Source: Chloracidobacterium sp. UBA6041
GTDB taxonomy: Bacteria > Acidobacteriota > Blastocatellia > Pyrinomonadales > Pyrinomonadaceae
Reading direction: 5' to 3'
Assembly: GCA_002427845.1 (NCBI GenBank)
Contig: DIYZ01000115.1
Coordinates: forward strand, 6,419-48,368
DNA length: 41,950 nt
Of the stretch, positions 7,952-18,562 are shown piece by piece. Within the stretch, counting starts at the first letter, position 1. Each line of letters opens with the position of its first letter. Both the position numbers and the translations under genes were made by a program. The notes below the pieces were generated by a model. It saw only the letters and a program-made list of their open reading frames with translations, searched no databases and was not told the origin of the DNA.

Positions 7952-8593
7952 CTAAACCGTAAGCGCAACCTTTTCAGAATCTGAACTAGTTTCATCTAAA
8001 CGAGTGCCCAACTCCTCAACCTCATCTCCTAATTCCTGCCGGCGGTGGACGGTGCCGTCTGATTCAAAGATGTAAGCCGAAGGCGCCTCGCGCATGATGA
8101 TGTCTTGCAAGCGCATCAGGCCATAAAGCAATGCTTCGGGTCGGGGGGGACAGCCGGGTATGTATACGTCCACGGGAATGCAACGGTCAACGCCCTGCAT
8201 GGTGGAATAAGAATCAAATGGCCCACCGGTTGACGCGCAAGCACCCATCGCAATTGCCCACTTCGGTTCCGGCATCTGCTCGTAAACCCGGCGCACAACT
8301 GGACCCATCTTCAAAGTGACTGTGCCGGCAATGATAATCAAATCGCTCTGGCGTGGACTCGGACGAAAGACTCCAGCGCCAAACCGATCGATGTCAAAGC
8401 GTCCGGCCCCGGTGGCGATCATCTCGATCGCACAACAGGCGAGGCCAAACGTCATGGGCCACAAGGCAGACTTGCGCGCCCAGTTGACGACCGGCGCGGT
8501 CATGTCCAGCGCTTTGGCGCCAACCGTCCGACGTACCGAGTTCATCAGCGAATCAAATCTGGTAAGGACGAACCCCTGGTCATGCTCTGCCAT
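7952..8593 (-). CDS. nuoB: NADH-quinone oxidoreductase subunit B (20 kDa)
   Basis: Complex I subunit that holds the terminal 4Fe-4S cluster N2, the direct electron donor to quinone. The four cluster ligands are visible: the adjacent Cys53-Cys54 in GLACCAIEM, Cys119 in MGACAST and Cys148 in PGCPPRPE. The 213-residue length includes an acidic C-terminal tail of ~35 residues past the usual core. It lies 88 bp downstream of nuoA; the gap is filled by TTTCGAGTT repeats. The expected next gene, nuoC, is 5.4 kb away. Confidence 0.97.
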   Translation of the reverse strand: MAEHDQGFVLTRFDSLMNSVRRTVGAKALDMTAPVVNWARKSALWPMTFGLACCAIEMIATGAGRFDIDRFGAGVFRPSPRQSDLIIIAGTVTLKMGPVVRRVYEQMPEPKWAIAMGACASTGGPFDSYSTMQGVDRCIPVDVYIPGCPPRPEALLYGLMRLQDIIMREAPSAYIFESDGTVHRRQELGDEVEELGTRLDETSSDSEKVALTV

Positions 8594-8604
8594 ATATTTT
8601 GACT

Positions 8605-8680
8605 GTTTCGAGTTTCGAGTTCAGAGTTTCGGGTTAACAGCTTTCGAACTCGAAACGCGAAACTCCAAACTCGAAACTTG
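8605..8680. repeat. TTTCGAGTT hairpin between nuoA and nuoB
   Basis: Left arm TTTCGAGTTTCGAGTTCAGA and right arm CGAACTCGAAACGCGAAACT with further AACTCGAAAC units form an inverted repeat in the intergenic gap of the nuoAB operon. It belongs to the same family as 5750-5948. In mRNA it would form a hairpin that could set relative nuoA and nuoB expression or mRNA stability (inference). Confidence 0.65.
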
Positions 8681-8681
8681 G

Positions 8682-9095
8682 TTAAGCCCACTCCAGCGCG
8701 CCTTTGCGCCAGGCGTAATAGTAACCAACCACCAGTATGCCGAGAAAAACAAACATCTCGATGAGCGCAAACTTCGTAAACGAAAAATCATCACCCATGA
8801 AAATAATGGCCCACGGCAAAAGAAAGATCGTCTCCACATCGAAGATCAAAAACAACATGGCGACGATGTAATAACGAACTGTAAATCGCGAGTGGGCGTC
8901 GGTAGTCGGATCGATGCCGCATTCGTAAGGGCGCATCTTTCCCTTGCCGTATTTTGCAGGTCTGAGAAATCTGCCGAGAATGATCGGCAAAATCGGAAAG
9001 ACGACGGCCACGACGAAGAAGATCATCACCGGCCAGTAAGCCGTGATTGGTGCACCGATACTCTGCGTCGTCGCTGTCGTTGCCTGAAGCAGCAT
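8682..9095 (-). CDS. nuoA: NADH-quinone oxidoreductase subunit A
   Basis: Small membrane subunit of complex I (137 residues). Three membrane helices are evident: about 20-40, 78-98 and 105-128. The conserved loop MRPYECGIDPTTDAHSRF holds the Cys of the ND3 loop near the quinone site, and FLIFDVETIFLLPWA carries the conserved acidic pair in the second helix. It is first in the nuoAB pair, with a promoter at 9179-9207. Identification is secure. The ribosome-binding site is weak. Confidence 0.96.
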   Translation of the reverse strand: MLLQATTATTQSIGAPITAYWPVMIFFVVAVVFPILPIILGRFLRPAKYGKGKMRPYECGIDPTTDAHSRFTVRYYIVAMLFLIFDVETIFLLPWAIIFMGDDFSFTKFALIEMFVFLGILVVGYYYAWRKGALEWA

Positions 9096-9178
9096 TTAGT
9101 TATCGAAACTCAATCGAGCCCTGAGGGGGGAAATCTGCTAACGAAGATACTCTTTGTAAATTATGGTGTTGCGGAAAA

Positions 9179-9207
9179 ATATTAAGCGCCGTGGTGATCA
9201 ATGTCAA
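9179..9207 (-). promoter_or_regulatory. Sigma70-type promoter of nuoAB
   Basis: On the minus strand TTGACA (9207-9202) and TAATAT (9184-9179) are 17 bp apart. Transcription would begin near 9172, giving a leader of about 75 nt ahead of nuoA. Confidence 0.5.
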
Positions 9208-9235
9208 CGAAGAGTTTGGGCAGGCCCTGTGTTTC

Positions 9236-9463
9236 GCTCCGTAGGAGCCCAATGTTTATAGATGCCGGTAACCACCTCTATTGTTCAGCTCCTTAGGAGC
9301 GAAATGTTTATAGCTTGAGCTAGCTAACCAACTTTCTAGCTCCGTAGGAGCGACATGTTTTAGCGGACCGTTCTAATCAAGCAAGTGATAACATTCCGCT
9401 CCTACGGAGCCAGGACAAATATTCAAACCGACCTCTCTATAAACATTTCGTCCCTAACGGGAC
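9236..9463. repeat. Five copies of GCTCCGTAGGAGC-ATGTTTATAG repeat
   Basis: The gap between nuoA and mogA (9096-9490) holds no gene. Three copies run in plus orientation (9236-9261, 9288-9313, 9339-9362) and two run in minus orientation (9392-9410, 9437-9463). Each has a 13-bp palindrome such as GCTCCGTAGGAGC, usually followed by AATGTTTATAG. Two more copies lie at 27673-27697 and 27742-27769. Spacing is irregular and orientation mixed, so this is not a CRISPR array. Confidence 0.8.
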
Positions 9464-9490
9464 TTACGCCGCGCCACCGACGAGAGACCA

Positions 9491-9985
9491 TTAGTGCAAG
9501 TTGCCGCCGGGCGAGCCGGCAAGCAGGGCGATGGCGTGGTTGAGAACGGGCGCGATGACGGCGAAGCTCTCGCGGACGCCTTTGGGTGAGCCGGGGAGAT
9601 TGATGATCAACGTGCCGGAACGGATGCCGCAGACGCCGCGCGAGATCATTGCCATGGGGGTCTGCTTCAGTGTCTCGATGCGCATCGCTTCGGCGAGGCC
9701 AGGGGCTTCGCGCTCGATGACTGCGAGTGTTGCCTCCGGTGTGTTGTCGCGCGGAGCGAGGCCCGTGCCGCCCGTGGTCACGATGAGATTTACTTCGCCG
9801 CGATCCGCGAATGCGCGCAACTTGCCAGCCAGCGGTTCCAGGTCGTCGTTGACGATTTCCTTCGCGACGATTTCCGCGCCGAGCTCGGTCAGCAATTGCA
9901 CCAGCGTTGCGCCGGACTCGTCTTCGCGCTCACCCACGGAGCAGGCGTCGCTTGCGGTAATTACAACTGCTTGAATTCCAGGCAT
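9491..9985 (-). CDS. MogA/MoaB-type molybdopterin biosynthesis protein
   Basis: A 164-residue protein of the MoCF-binding (MoaB/MogA) family, which adenylylates molybdopterin before molybdate insertion. Visible motifs are the N-terminal VVITASDACS, the substrate-binding TTGGTGLAPRD near residues 70-80 and the C-terminal LPGSPKGVRE near 136-145. The ATG at 9985 (MPGIQAVV) has GGAA upstream; the frame continues to 10027 but without a good start. MoaB and MogA cannot be told apart reliably from sequence alone, so no symbol is given. A second cofactor gene, mobA, is at 35840. No other moa or moe genes are near. Confidence 0.9.
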   Translation of the reverse strand: MPGIQAVVITASDACSVGEREDESGATLVQLLTELGAEIVAKEIVNDDLEPLAGKLRAFADRGEVNLIVTTGGTGLAPRDNTPEATLAVIEREAPGLAEAMRIETLKQTPMAMISRGVCGIRSGTLIINLPGSPKGVRESFAVIAPVLNHAIALLAGSPGGNLH

Positions 9986-10172
9986 ATTTCCAAGTTCTAT
10001 GGTCGCACGTGTCGCACCAGGCGGCAAACGATGCCTGAAGACAAATGACCGTGTGCGCGCCCGTTAGCGCCTTGCGCTGGCCGACTTCAGTCGAAGAGGC
10101 CGACCGAGCGTGCGATCGACCAGTCGATTTCCGAACAAAGAGCGCGAGGGAACGAGGTCGCAAGTTTTCTAA
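9986..10172. other. Intergenic region with no gene seen
   Basis: This stretch separates the divergent mogA-type gene from the leader of the secreted Calx-beta protein. ORFs crossing it have no recognisable protein features. A short inverted repeat, CGACTTCAGTCG near 10081-10092, is present. Confidence 0.4.
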
Positions 10173-10201
10173 TTTACAGAACGGGTCGACCGGGATAGAA
10201 T
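10173..10201 (+). promoter_or_regulatory. Sigma70-type promoter of the Calx-beta gene
   Basis: TTTACA at 10173-10178 and TAGAAT at 10196-10201 are separated by 17 bp. The predicted start near 10208 leaves a leader of about 220 nt before the ATG at 10428, much longer than usual. Confidence 0.45.
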
Positions 10202-10272
10202 CCCGCGCACATAAACGGCTTAATTGGTTTTCAGATTCGCGGTGAATTGTCTCGGCCAGTTGAGATCGGTCC

Positions 10273-10427
10273 GAAACTAAAGTTTCAAAGCAAGGATCCT
10301 TGCTGATCACGAGAGCTTTTGCTCTCCAAGCAGGAAGTTATCAACGCCTGAGCTACTTGGGTTTGTCAGTCAAGTAGCTTTTGCCCGTCGCCCGCCTGCG
10401 AACGTGGGCTTTCTCAGGAGACATGTC
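10273..10427 (+). promoter_or_regulatory. Structured 5' leader with possible RBS sequestration
   Basis: Consecutive hairpins can be read: GAAACT/AGTTTC (10273-10286), GCAAGGATCCTTGC (10290-10303) and GAGAGC/GCTCTC (10311-10326). A three-way junction follows. It is closed by CCTGAG (10347-10352) with CTCAGG (10413-10418) and contains the arms AGCTACTTG/CAAGTAGCT (10351-10379, sharing two bases with the closing stem) and GCCCGC/GTGGGC (10390-10409). The ribosome-binding site AGGAG at 10416-10420 overlaps the 3' strand of the closing stem. This is the layout of an RNA switch or thermosensor, but no known riboswitch core was recognised. Confidence 0.4.
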
Positions 10428-11093
10428 ATGAAGCACAGTAAAACCCCTACCGCTCAAAATCTGGGAATCCGGCAAACCCAAACATTTCTCCTGAGGTTTT
10501 TTACAGCCTCTCTTGTGGGCTTCGTTTTTCTGCTTTTGCCGCAAGCTGCGCGGGCCGATTACACCGCCACGGTGTCGGGAAACAGCGTGACCTTCACCGG
10601 TGACGGTGCATCCGACGTTCTGACCCTTGGGGAGGCAGGCGGAATGCTGACGCAAAGTTGCTATGCGAAGGGCAATGCCGGCTTCAACAGCGCCAAAGAC
10701 CTGGATAGCACGCAGCCCGGCGATCAGACCCTCTCGCTGGCGCAAGTGACAACGATCATCATCAATGGCGGTGAGGGCGACGACACTGTCATCATCAACA
10801 ATCCGGCAGGCTCGGTGTTCGCTCCGAACGCTGAGATAAATTATGACGGTCAGGGCGGGAATGACGCTCTGTACATACAGGGTGGCGGTGGCGCGGACTT
10901 TGGCGAAACCTACACGCCCGGTCCCACCAAGGATGCGGGTGTAATCGAAACGACAAACGGCATAGCTTGTCAGGTGATCAAGTTCAGCGGGCTTGAACCG
11001 GTGACGGACACGGTCCCGGAAGCGACATTCACGGTGAACGGAAACAGCGCAAACAACTCGATCAACTACTCCGCCAGCCAGATCTTAGCCTAA
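10428..11093 (+). CDS. Secreted Calx-beta/DUF4214 protein, N-terminal fragment
   Basis: First of three frame-shifted pieces of one large secreted protein. The ATG at 10428 has AGGAG 7 nt upstream. Residues ~1-43 form a signal peptide: a basic N-terminus, the hydrophobic core ASLVGFVFLLLPQ, and cleavage expected after ARA. The remainder is Gly/Asn/Asp-rich beta-repeat sequence with GGEGDDTVIINN and GGNDALYIQGG, resembling calcium-binding parallel beta-roll repeats. The frame ends at TAA (11091-11093). Removing one T at 11091 would continue it as ILA-NGGRITVDSFELFEF into the next piece. Codon use and composition do not change across the break. Confidence 0.75.
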   Translation: MKHSKTPTAQNLGIRQTQTFLLRFFTASLVGFVFLLLPQAARADYTATVSGNSVTFTGDGASDVLTLGEAGGMLTQSCYAKGNAGFNSAKDLDSTQPGDQTLSLAQVTTIIINGGEGDDTVIINNPAGSVFAPNAEINYDGQGGNDALYIQGGGGADFGETYTPGPTKDAGVIETTNGIACQVIKFSGLEPVTDTVPEATFTVNGNSANNSINYSASQILA

Positions 11094-11109
11094 CGGCGGT
11101 CGCATTACG

Positions 11110-12201
11110 GTGGATAGCTTTGAGCTGTTCGAGTTCTCTAACAAAGACAACTTGATCATCAACGCCGACAACGGCGACGACGTCATCAACCTCAACCACC
11201 AGGGTCCCCGCCCCACCGGCTTCACGCCGGGTGGACTCAAGACCATCACCGTCAACGGCGGCGACCCGACCAGCAGCGACACGCTTATCGTGAACGGGTT
11301 GGCGGGCCAGCTCGACAACCTTAGATATGATGCGAACAATGTTGGCGCTGGGACAGTGGTCAATGACAACGCGCCTCAACCAAATGTGATCTTTACCGGC
11401 ATTGAACATCTCTCGTTGGTGGTCCAGCAGGCTGATGGCGACGGCGTCCGCATGGACGGCACTGCAGGCAACGACTCGATTGAATTCTTCCACGGGGACA
11501 CCCAGGATCGCGGCCGAGTCATCGGTACGATGGATCAAAACAATGCGACCGGTCTGGGCCCGTTTACTGCGACAGAAATGGATTTCACCGGCGCTTCGCC
11601 ATTGGCGAACGACACTGATGTGAACTTCTTTAACAGTCCTGGCGGAACCGATACCTTCACATTCAACGGCACAGGCTTAGATGACAACATCCAGATAGCA
11701 GGAGGCGAAGCCGGAGGCACCGAATTCAGGAATACAATCAACGGCGTCGTCGTTTCCCGCGTTGAAGTTTTCAACATCGCGAGCGCGCTTGCACGCGGAC
11801 TGGAAGGCAACGACATCATTAACGTCAGCGTTCCGGCGGGCCCCGCAGCCACCACGGTCCGGGTTGAGGGCGGCGACTCGGATCCGTCCACTGACACCCT
11901 GAACTATACCGCGCCCTCCGGCGGGGCGACCACAATCGACCTGGGCGCCTCGACTATTACCGGAACCGGCCCTGCTACAAACCCCTTGACGTTCAGCGGT
12001 ATGGAGCGGGTCAACGAAACGTCCAGCGGGGTCGCATCGACACTGACGGTCAACGGTACCGACTGGCGACGACACCATCAACGTAACGCCTACGGGTGCC
12101 GGCGCCGGCAGCTTTGTTCGCCTGGGCGTGGGCGGCTCGCCACTTTTCACCTACACCGGCGTCGGCGGCGCGTTTACGATAAACGGCGGCACAGGTTTTG
12201 A
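11110..12201 (+). CDS. Secreted Calx-beta/DUF4214 protein, middle fragment (frameshifted)
   Basis: Second piece, in the +1 frame relative to the first. Sequence similar in character continues upstream to about 11092, so the GTG at 11110 is not a natural start. It is rich in Asn/Asp/Gly/Thr with units such as NADNGDDVINL and LEGNDIINVSVP, consistent with a long right-handed beta structure. The genuine-looking protein stops near 12060 (STLTVNGT); beyond that the frame reads an Arg/His-rich shadow and ends at 12201. Deleting the G at 12060 would join NGT to TGDDTINVTPTG in the next frame. No catalytic motif is seen. Confidence 0.65.
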   Translation: MDSFELFEFSNKDNLIINADNGDDVINLNHQGPRPTGFTPGGLKTITVNGGDPTSSDTLIVNGLAGQLDNLRYDANNVGAGTVVNDNAPQPNVIFTGIEHLSLVVQQADGDGVRMDGTAGNDSIEFFHGDTQDRGRVIGTMDQNNATGLGPFTATEMDFTGASPLANDTDVNFFNSPGGTDTFTFNGTGLDDNIQIAGGEAGGTEFRNTINGVVVSRVEVFNIASALARGLEGNDIINVSVPAGPAATTVRVEGGDSDPSTDTLNYTAPSGGATTIDLGASTITGTGPATNPLTFSGMERVNETSSGVASTLTVNGTDWRRHHQRNAYGCRRRQLCSPGRGRLATFHLHRRRRRVYDKRRHRF

Positions 12202-14449
12202 CGTGCTGGGCATATTGGGCGACGAAGGCCCCGATGTGGTGACATCCACGGCCACCACCGTGACGCGCGCCAGCGGCACAGTCACGCTCGGCACTGGCCT
12301 TGAGCGGTTGGATATTTCCACGTTTGGCGGCAATGACAACATCGTCCTGACCGGACTGACGATTGCCAAAGTCATCGACGCCGGCTCGGGCAACGACACC
12401 GTTAACTGCTCTGCGGCCGTGGACGCGACTATCCTCGGTGGTCCCGGCGACGACATCCTGATTGGCTCACCCGCTGCCGATTACATCGATGGCGGCGACG
12501 GCAACGACACGATCACGGGCGGTCCGGGCGTCGACCAGATGCTCGGAGGCGCTGGTTCGGACAAACTCATTTGGAACCCCGGCGACGGCAGCGACCTCGT
12601 CGAGGGCGGCACGGGCACCGATGAATTGGTCTTCAACGGCTCGGCCGCGGCTGAAATATTCAACATCACGGCCAATGGCGCGCGCACCACGCTCACCAGG
12701 AATGTGGGCGCCATCACCATGGACATCGGCGACACGGAGCAAATCACGGTCAATGGCCTGGACGGTGACGATATTTTCAACGTAGCGCCGCAAGCGACCG
12801 CTCACATTACGATCAACGGCGGGAACCCGGTTCCACCGACGTTACCCGGCGATCAATTGTTAGTCGATTTTACGGGCACCACAAATTCAACGCTGACTTC
12901 GCTGGGCGTAGGTGCGGGGATCTGGTCGTTCGGAAATCGGCAGTCCGTGAATTTCACGGGCATTGAGACGCAAGGCCCAGCGCAGCCGGGTATCTCGATC
13001 AATAACGTGGCAGTAGCGGAAGGCAACGCCGGCTCGGCCAACGCCACCTTTACCGCGACTCTGTCGACGGCAAGTGCGCAGACAATCAGCGTTGACGTCT
13101 TTACGTCGAATGGTACGGCCACGGCGCCCGTTGATTATCAATCAGCGAACGCCACGCTAACCTTTGCGCCTGGAGTGACAACGGCGAATTTCAATGTTCC
13201 AATCAACGGCGATACAACGCCTGAAGGAAACGAGACGTACTTTGTGAACTTGACCAACGCGGTCAACGCCACCATCACGACGCCGCAAGGCACGGGTACG
13301 ATCAATGACGACGATGCGACGAGCATCTTCCAGTTCAGCAGTCCGACTGCCAGCGTCGCGGAGAACGCGGTTCCTGGCAGCGCAACGGTCACCATTACCC
13401 GCACGGGCGACACCACCGGCGCGGCTAGCGTGAAATTTGAGACGAGCGACGGCACAGCCCAGCAGAAGACCGACTACACCTTCGGTTCGGGCACAGTTCA
13501 GTTCGGACCCGGAGAGTTAAGCAAGGACGTCAAGATCCTGATCGTCAACGACGTCTTTGTCGAAGGACCTGAGACCTTCCAGGTTAATCTTTCAAACCCG
13601 TCCGGCAACAGTGCCATCGGGAGTCCCAGTCCAATCGTCGTTACGATTACGGACGATGACCTCGGACCGGCGGCGAACCCGATCGACGCCGCTGGGTTCT
13701 TCGTCAGGCAGCAATACCTCGACTTTCTCGGGCGTGAACCCGATGCTGCGGGATTGACTTTCTGGACGACTAACATCACGTCGTGCGGAGCTAACGCGAG
13801 CTGCATCGCCGCCAAGCGCGTTGACACTTCGGCCGCTTTCTTCCTCTCTATCGAGTTCCAGGAGACGAGCGGCAATGTCCTGCGCACACAACGAGTCGCC
13901 TTCGGCCGACAGTCCAACGATCAGTTCACGCGCGTGCCTTACCTTCAGTTCATGCGCGACACGCGCCAGATTGGACAGGGTGTGATCATCGGTCAGCCCG
14001 GCGCTGATGCTTTGCTCGAAGCGAACAAGGCATTCTATGCGGAGCAGACGGTCTTAACCGCGGAGTTCACGAGTCGCTTCCCACCCGCGCCGGGGGCGGT
14101 CTACGTTGACGCGCTCTTTGCCTCGGCAGGCGTGACGCCGACTGCGGCGGAGAGAACGGCAGCCATCAATGCCTTTGGCGCCGGCGGAACGACGGGTCGA
14201 ATCGCGGCCCTGCGCTCGGTGGTGGATTCGGGTTCCGTCCGCACGGCGGAGGCCAACCCTTCGTTCGTCCTGGCTGAGTACTACGGCTACCTGCGCCGCA
14301 ATCCAACCGACGCACCGGACTTCAACGATGCCGGGTACCAGTTCTGGCTGACCAAGCTGAACTCCTTTGGCGGTGACTTCCGCTCTTCCGACATGGTCAA
14401 GTCGTTCATCTCGTCGGATGAGTATCGCGTACGGTTCGGAATGCCGTAA
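12128..14449 (+). CDS. Secreted Calx-beta/DUF4214 protein, C-terminal fragment
   Basis: Third piece, 773 residues from the first in-frame GTG; the natural reading frame begins near 12062. Residues ~104-160 are RTX-like nonapeptide repeats (GGPGDDILIG, GGDGNDTITGG, GGAGSDKL) expected to bind Ca2+. Residues ~288-396 and ~400-510 are two Calx-beta domains, each ending in a DDD/DD motif (TINDDD, TITDDD). Residues ~520-773 form a DUF4214 region with paired FVRQQYLDFLGREPDAAGL and YYGYLRRNPTDAPD motifs. This Calx-beta plus C-terminal DUF4214 layout is known from acidobacterial surface proteins. Adhesion or surface matrix is the likely role, but that is inference. A terminator follows at 14475. Confidence 0.85.
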   Translation: MGGSPLFTYTGVGGAFTINGGTGFDVLGILGDEGPDVVTSTATTVTRASGTVTLGTGLERLDISTFGGNDNIVLTGLTIAKVIDAGSGNDTVNCSAAVDATILGGPGDDILIGSPAADYIDGGDGNDTITGGPGVDQMLGGAGSDKLIWNPGDGSDLVEGGTGTDELVFNGSAAAEIFNITANGARTTLTRNVGAITMDIGDTEQITVNGLDGDDIFNVAPQATAHITINGGNPVPPTLPGDQLLVDFTGTTNSTLTSLGVGAGIWSFGNRQSVNFTGIETQGPAQPGISINNVAVAEGNAGSANATFTATLSTASAQTISVDVFTSNGTATAPVDYQSANATLTFAPGVTTANFNVPINGDTTPEGNETYFVNLTNAVNATITTPQGTGTINDDDATSIFQFSSPTASVAENAVPGSATVTITRTGDTTGAASVKFETSDGTAQQKTDYTFGSGTVQFGPGELSKDVKILIVNDVFVEGPETFQVNLSNPSGNSAIGSPSPIVVTITDDDLGPAANPIDAAGFFVRQQYLDFLGREPDAAGLTFWTTNITSCGANASCIAAKRVDTSAAFFLSIEFQETSGNVLRTQRVAFGRQSNDQFTRVPYLQFMRDTRQIGQGVIIGQPGADALLEANKAFYAEQTVLTAEFTSRFPPAPGAVYVDALFASAGVTPTAAERTAAINAFGAGGTTGRIAALRSVVDSGSVRTAEANPSFVLAEYYGYLRRNPTDAPDFNDAGYQFWLTKLNSFGGDFRSSDMVKSFISSDEYRVRFGMP

Positions 14450-14474
14450 GCGAAATTCGGAAAGGCAAAAAGCA

Positions 14475-14520
14475 AACGATGAGCTGGAAGACAATGGCTT
14501 CCAGTTCATCGTTCTTTGTT
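14475..14520 (+). terminator. Rho-independent terminator after the Calx-beta gene
   Basis: AACGATGAGCTGGAAG (14475-14490) pairs with CTTCCAGTTCATCGTT (14498-14513) with one G-U pair and a 7-nt loop, followed by CTTTGTTT. It lies between convergent genes and could also act on the minus strand. Confidence 0.7.
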
Positions 14521-14576
14521 TCGCGATCTTTAGTTGTGCCAGGGAAGTCTCGGATCTTCCTTCCGCCCTTTGCTTC

Positions 14577-14993
14577 TTACCCTTTGCCCGTTTTGATGTG
14601 TTCCTTGAGCCAGCAACGATCCATCACGACCAATAAACCTGCATCAAGAGCGCGCTGCGCAGCGTCGTGATCGATCACGCCTTCCTGCAGCCATACAGCT
14701 TTGGCGCCGACCGCGATTGCTTCATCAACCGCGTTTCCCGCCTCACTCGACCTACGGAAGATATCAACCAGATCTATTTTCTCGGGAACATCCGCAAGCG
14801 ACGGGTACGCCTTATCGCCGAACACTTCCGTCTCGTTTGGATTGACTGGGATCACTTTGTAACCTCGCCGTCTCATGTATGACGCGACACCGTGAGACGG
14901 TCGTTCCGGATCAGAAGAGAGCCCGACGACCGCAATCGTGCGGCAGTCTTCCAGGATTTTCTCGATGGTCTCGCTACTATTGATTTCCAACAT
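14577..14993 (-). CDS. CoA-binding domain protein (YccU-like)
   Basis: A 138-residue stand-alone CoA-binding (Rossmann-type) domain. TIAVVGLSSDPERPSHGVA near residues 19-37 forms the nucleotide-binding loop, followed by GYKVIPVNPNETEVFG. The segment KAVWLQEGVIDHDAAQRALDAG matches the CoA-ligase-like family CoA_binding_2. Proteins of this size bind CoA but their cellular role is not known. The ATG at 14993 gives a full-length domain. It is a single gene, flanked by a terminator hairpin and a palindromic repeat block. Confidence 0.88.
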   Translation of the reverse strand: MLEINSSETIEKILEDCRTIAVVGLSSDPERPSHGVASYMRRRGYKVIPVNPNETEVFGDKAYPSLADVPEKIDLVDIFRRSSEAGNAVDEAIAVGAKAVWLQEGVIDHDAAQRALDAGLLVVMDRCWLKEHIKTGKG

Positions 14994-15040
14994 AACCCGG
15001 TAGACCGATAGATACAGAAATCACTGCGGCTTTGCCGCCT

Positions 15041-15171
15041 GATGTGCGGGAAGGCTGGGCCTTTCCGAGAGGAACATTATTCACTTGAGGCTGCGCCTCA
15101 GAAACAAAGCCATTGAGGCGTAGCCCCAATGATCAGACGCATTGCGGAAAGGCATAGCCTTTCCGCACATC
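15041..15171. repeat. Inverted repeat block (GATGTGCGG / CCGCACATC)
   Basis: Outer arms GATGTGCGG-GAAGGC (15041-) and GCCTTTCCGCACATC (15157-15171) enclose further hairpins: TTGAGGCTGCGCCTCAG (15085-15101) and GCGGAAAGGC/GCCTTTCCGC (15144-15168). It fills the carB to CoA-binding gap; no gene is present. Confidence 0.65.
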
Positions 15172-15186
15172 GGACGGTATAGCCGT

Positions 15187-18411
<3,225 letters not shown>

Positions 18412-18562
18412 TTAGCTGGGAGCGCCGGCATCTTGCCTGCAATGGGCGCGATTAGGCGCGAACAAACTGCAACCGGAATAAAACATTATACATACCAACT
18501 TGGACGGACGGAATTCATGTGATGGGGCGGATTATGAGGAATGACTGGACACGAAAGAGAAA

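Noticed and set aside
8316..9185. 289-residue plus-strand ORF antisense to nuoB and nuoA
   Set aside because: It overlaps two secure genes and a repeat, is Arg/His-rich and has no protein features.
9236..9463. Possible CRISPR array
   Set aside because: Repeats are in both orientations, differ in length and sequence, have irregular spacing, and no cas gene is present.
12462..12785. Plus-strand ORF within the secreted repeat protein
   Set aside because: Out-of-frame reading of GGxGxD repeats, which commonly create long false frames.
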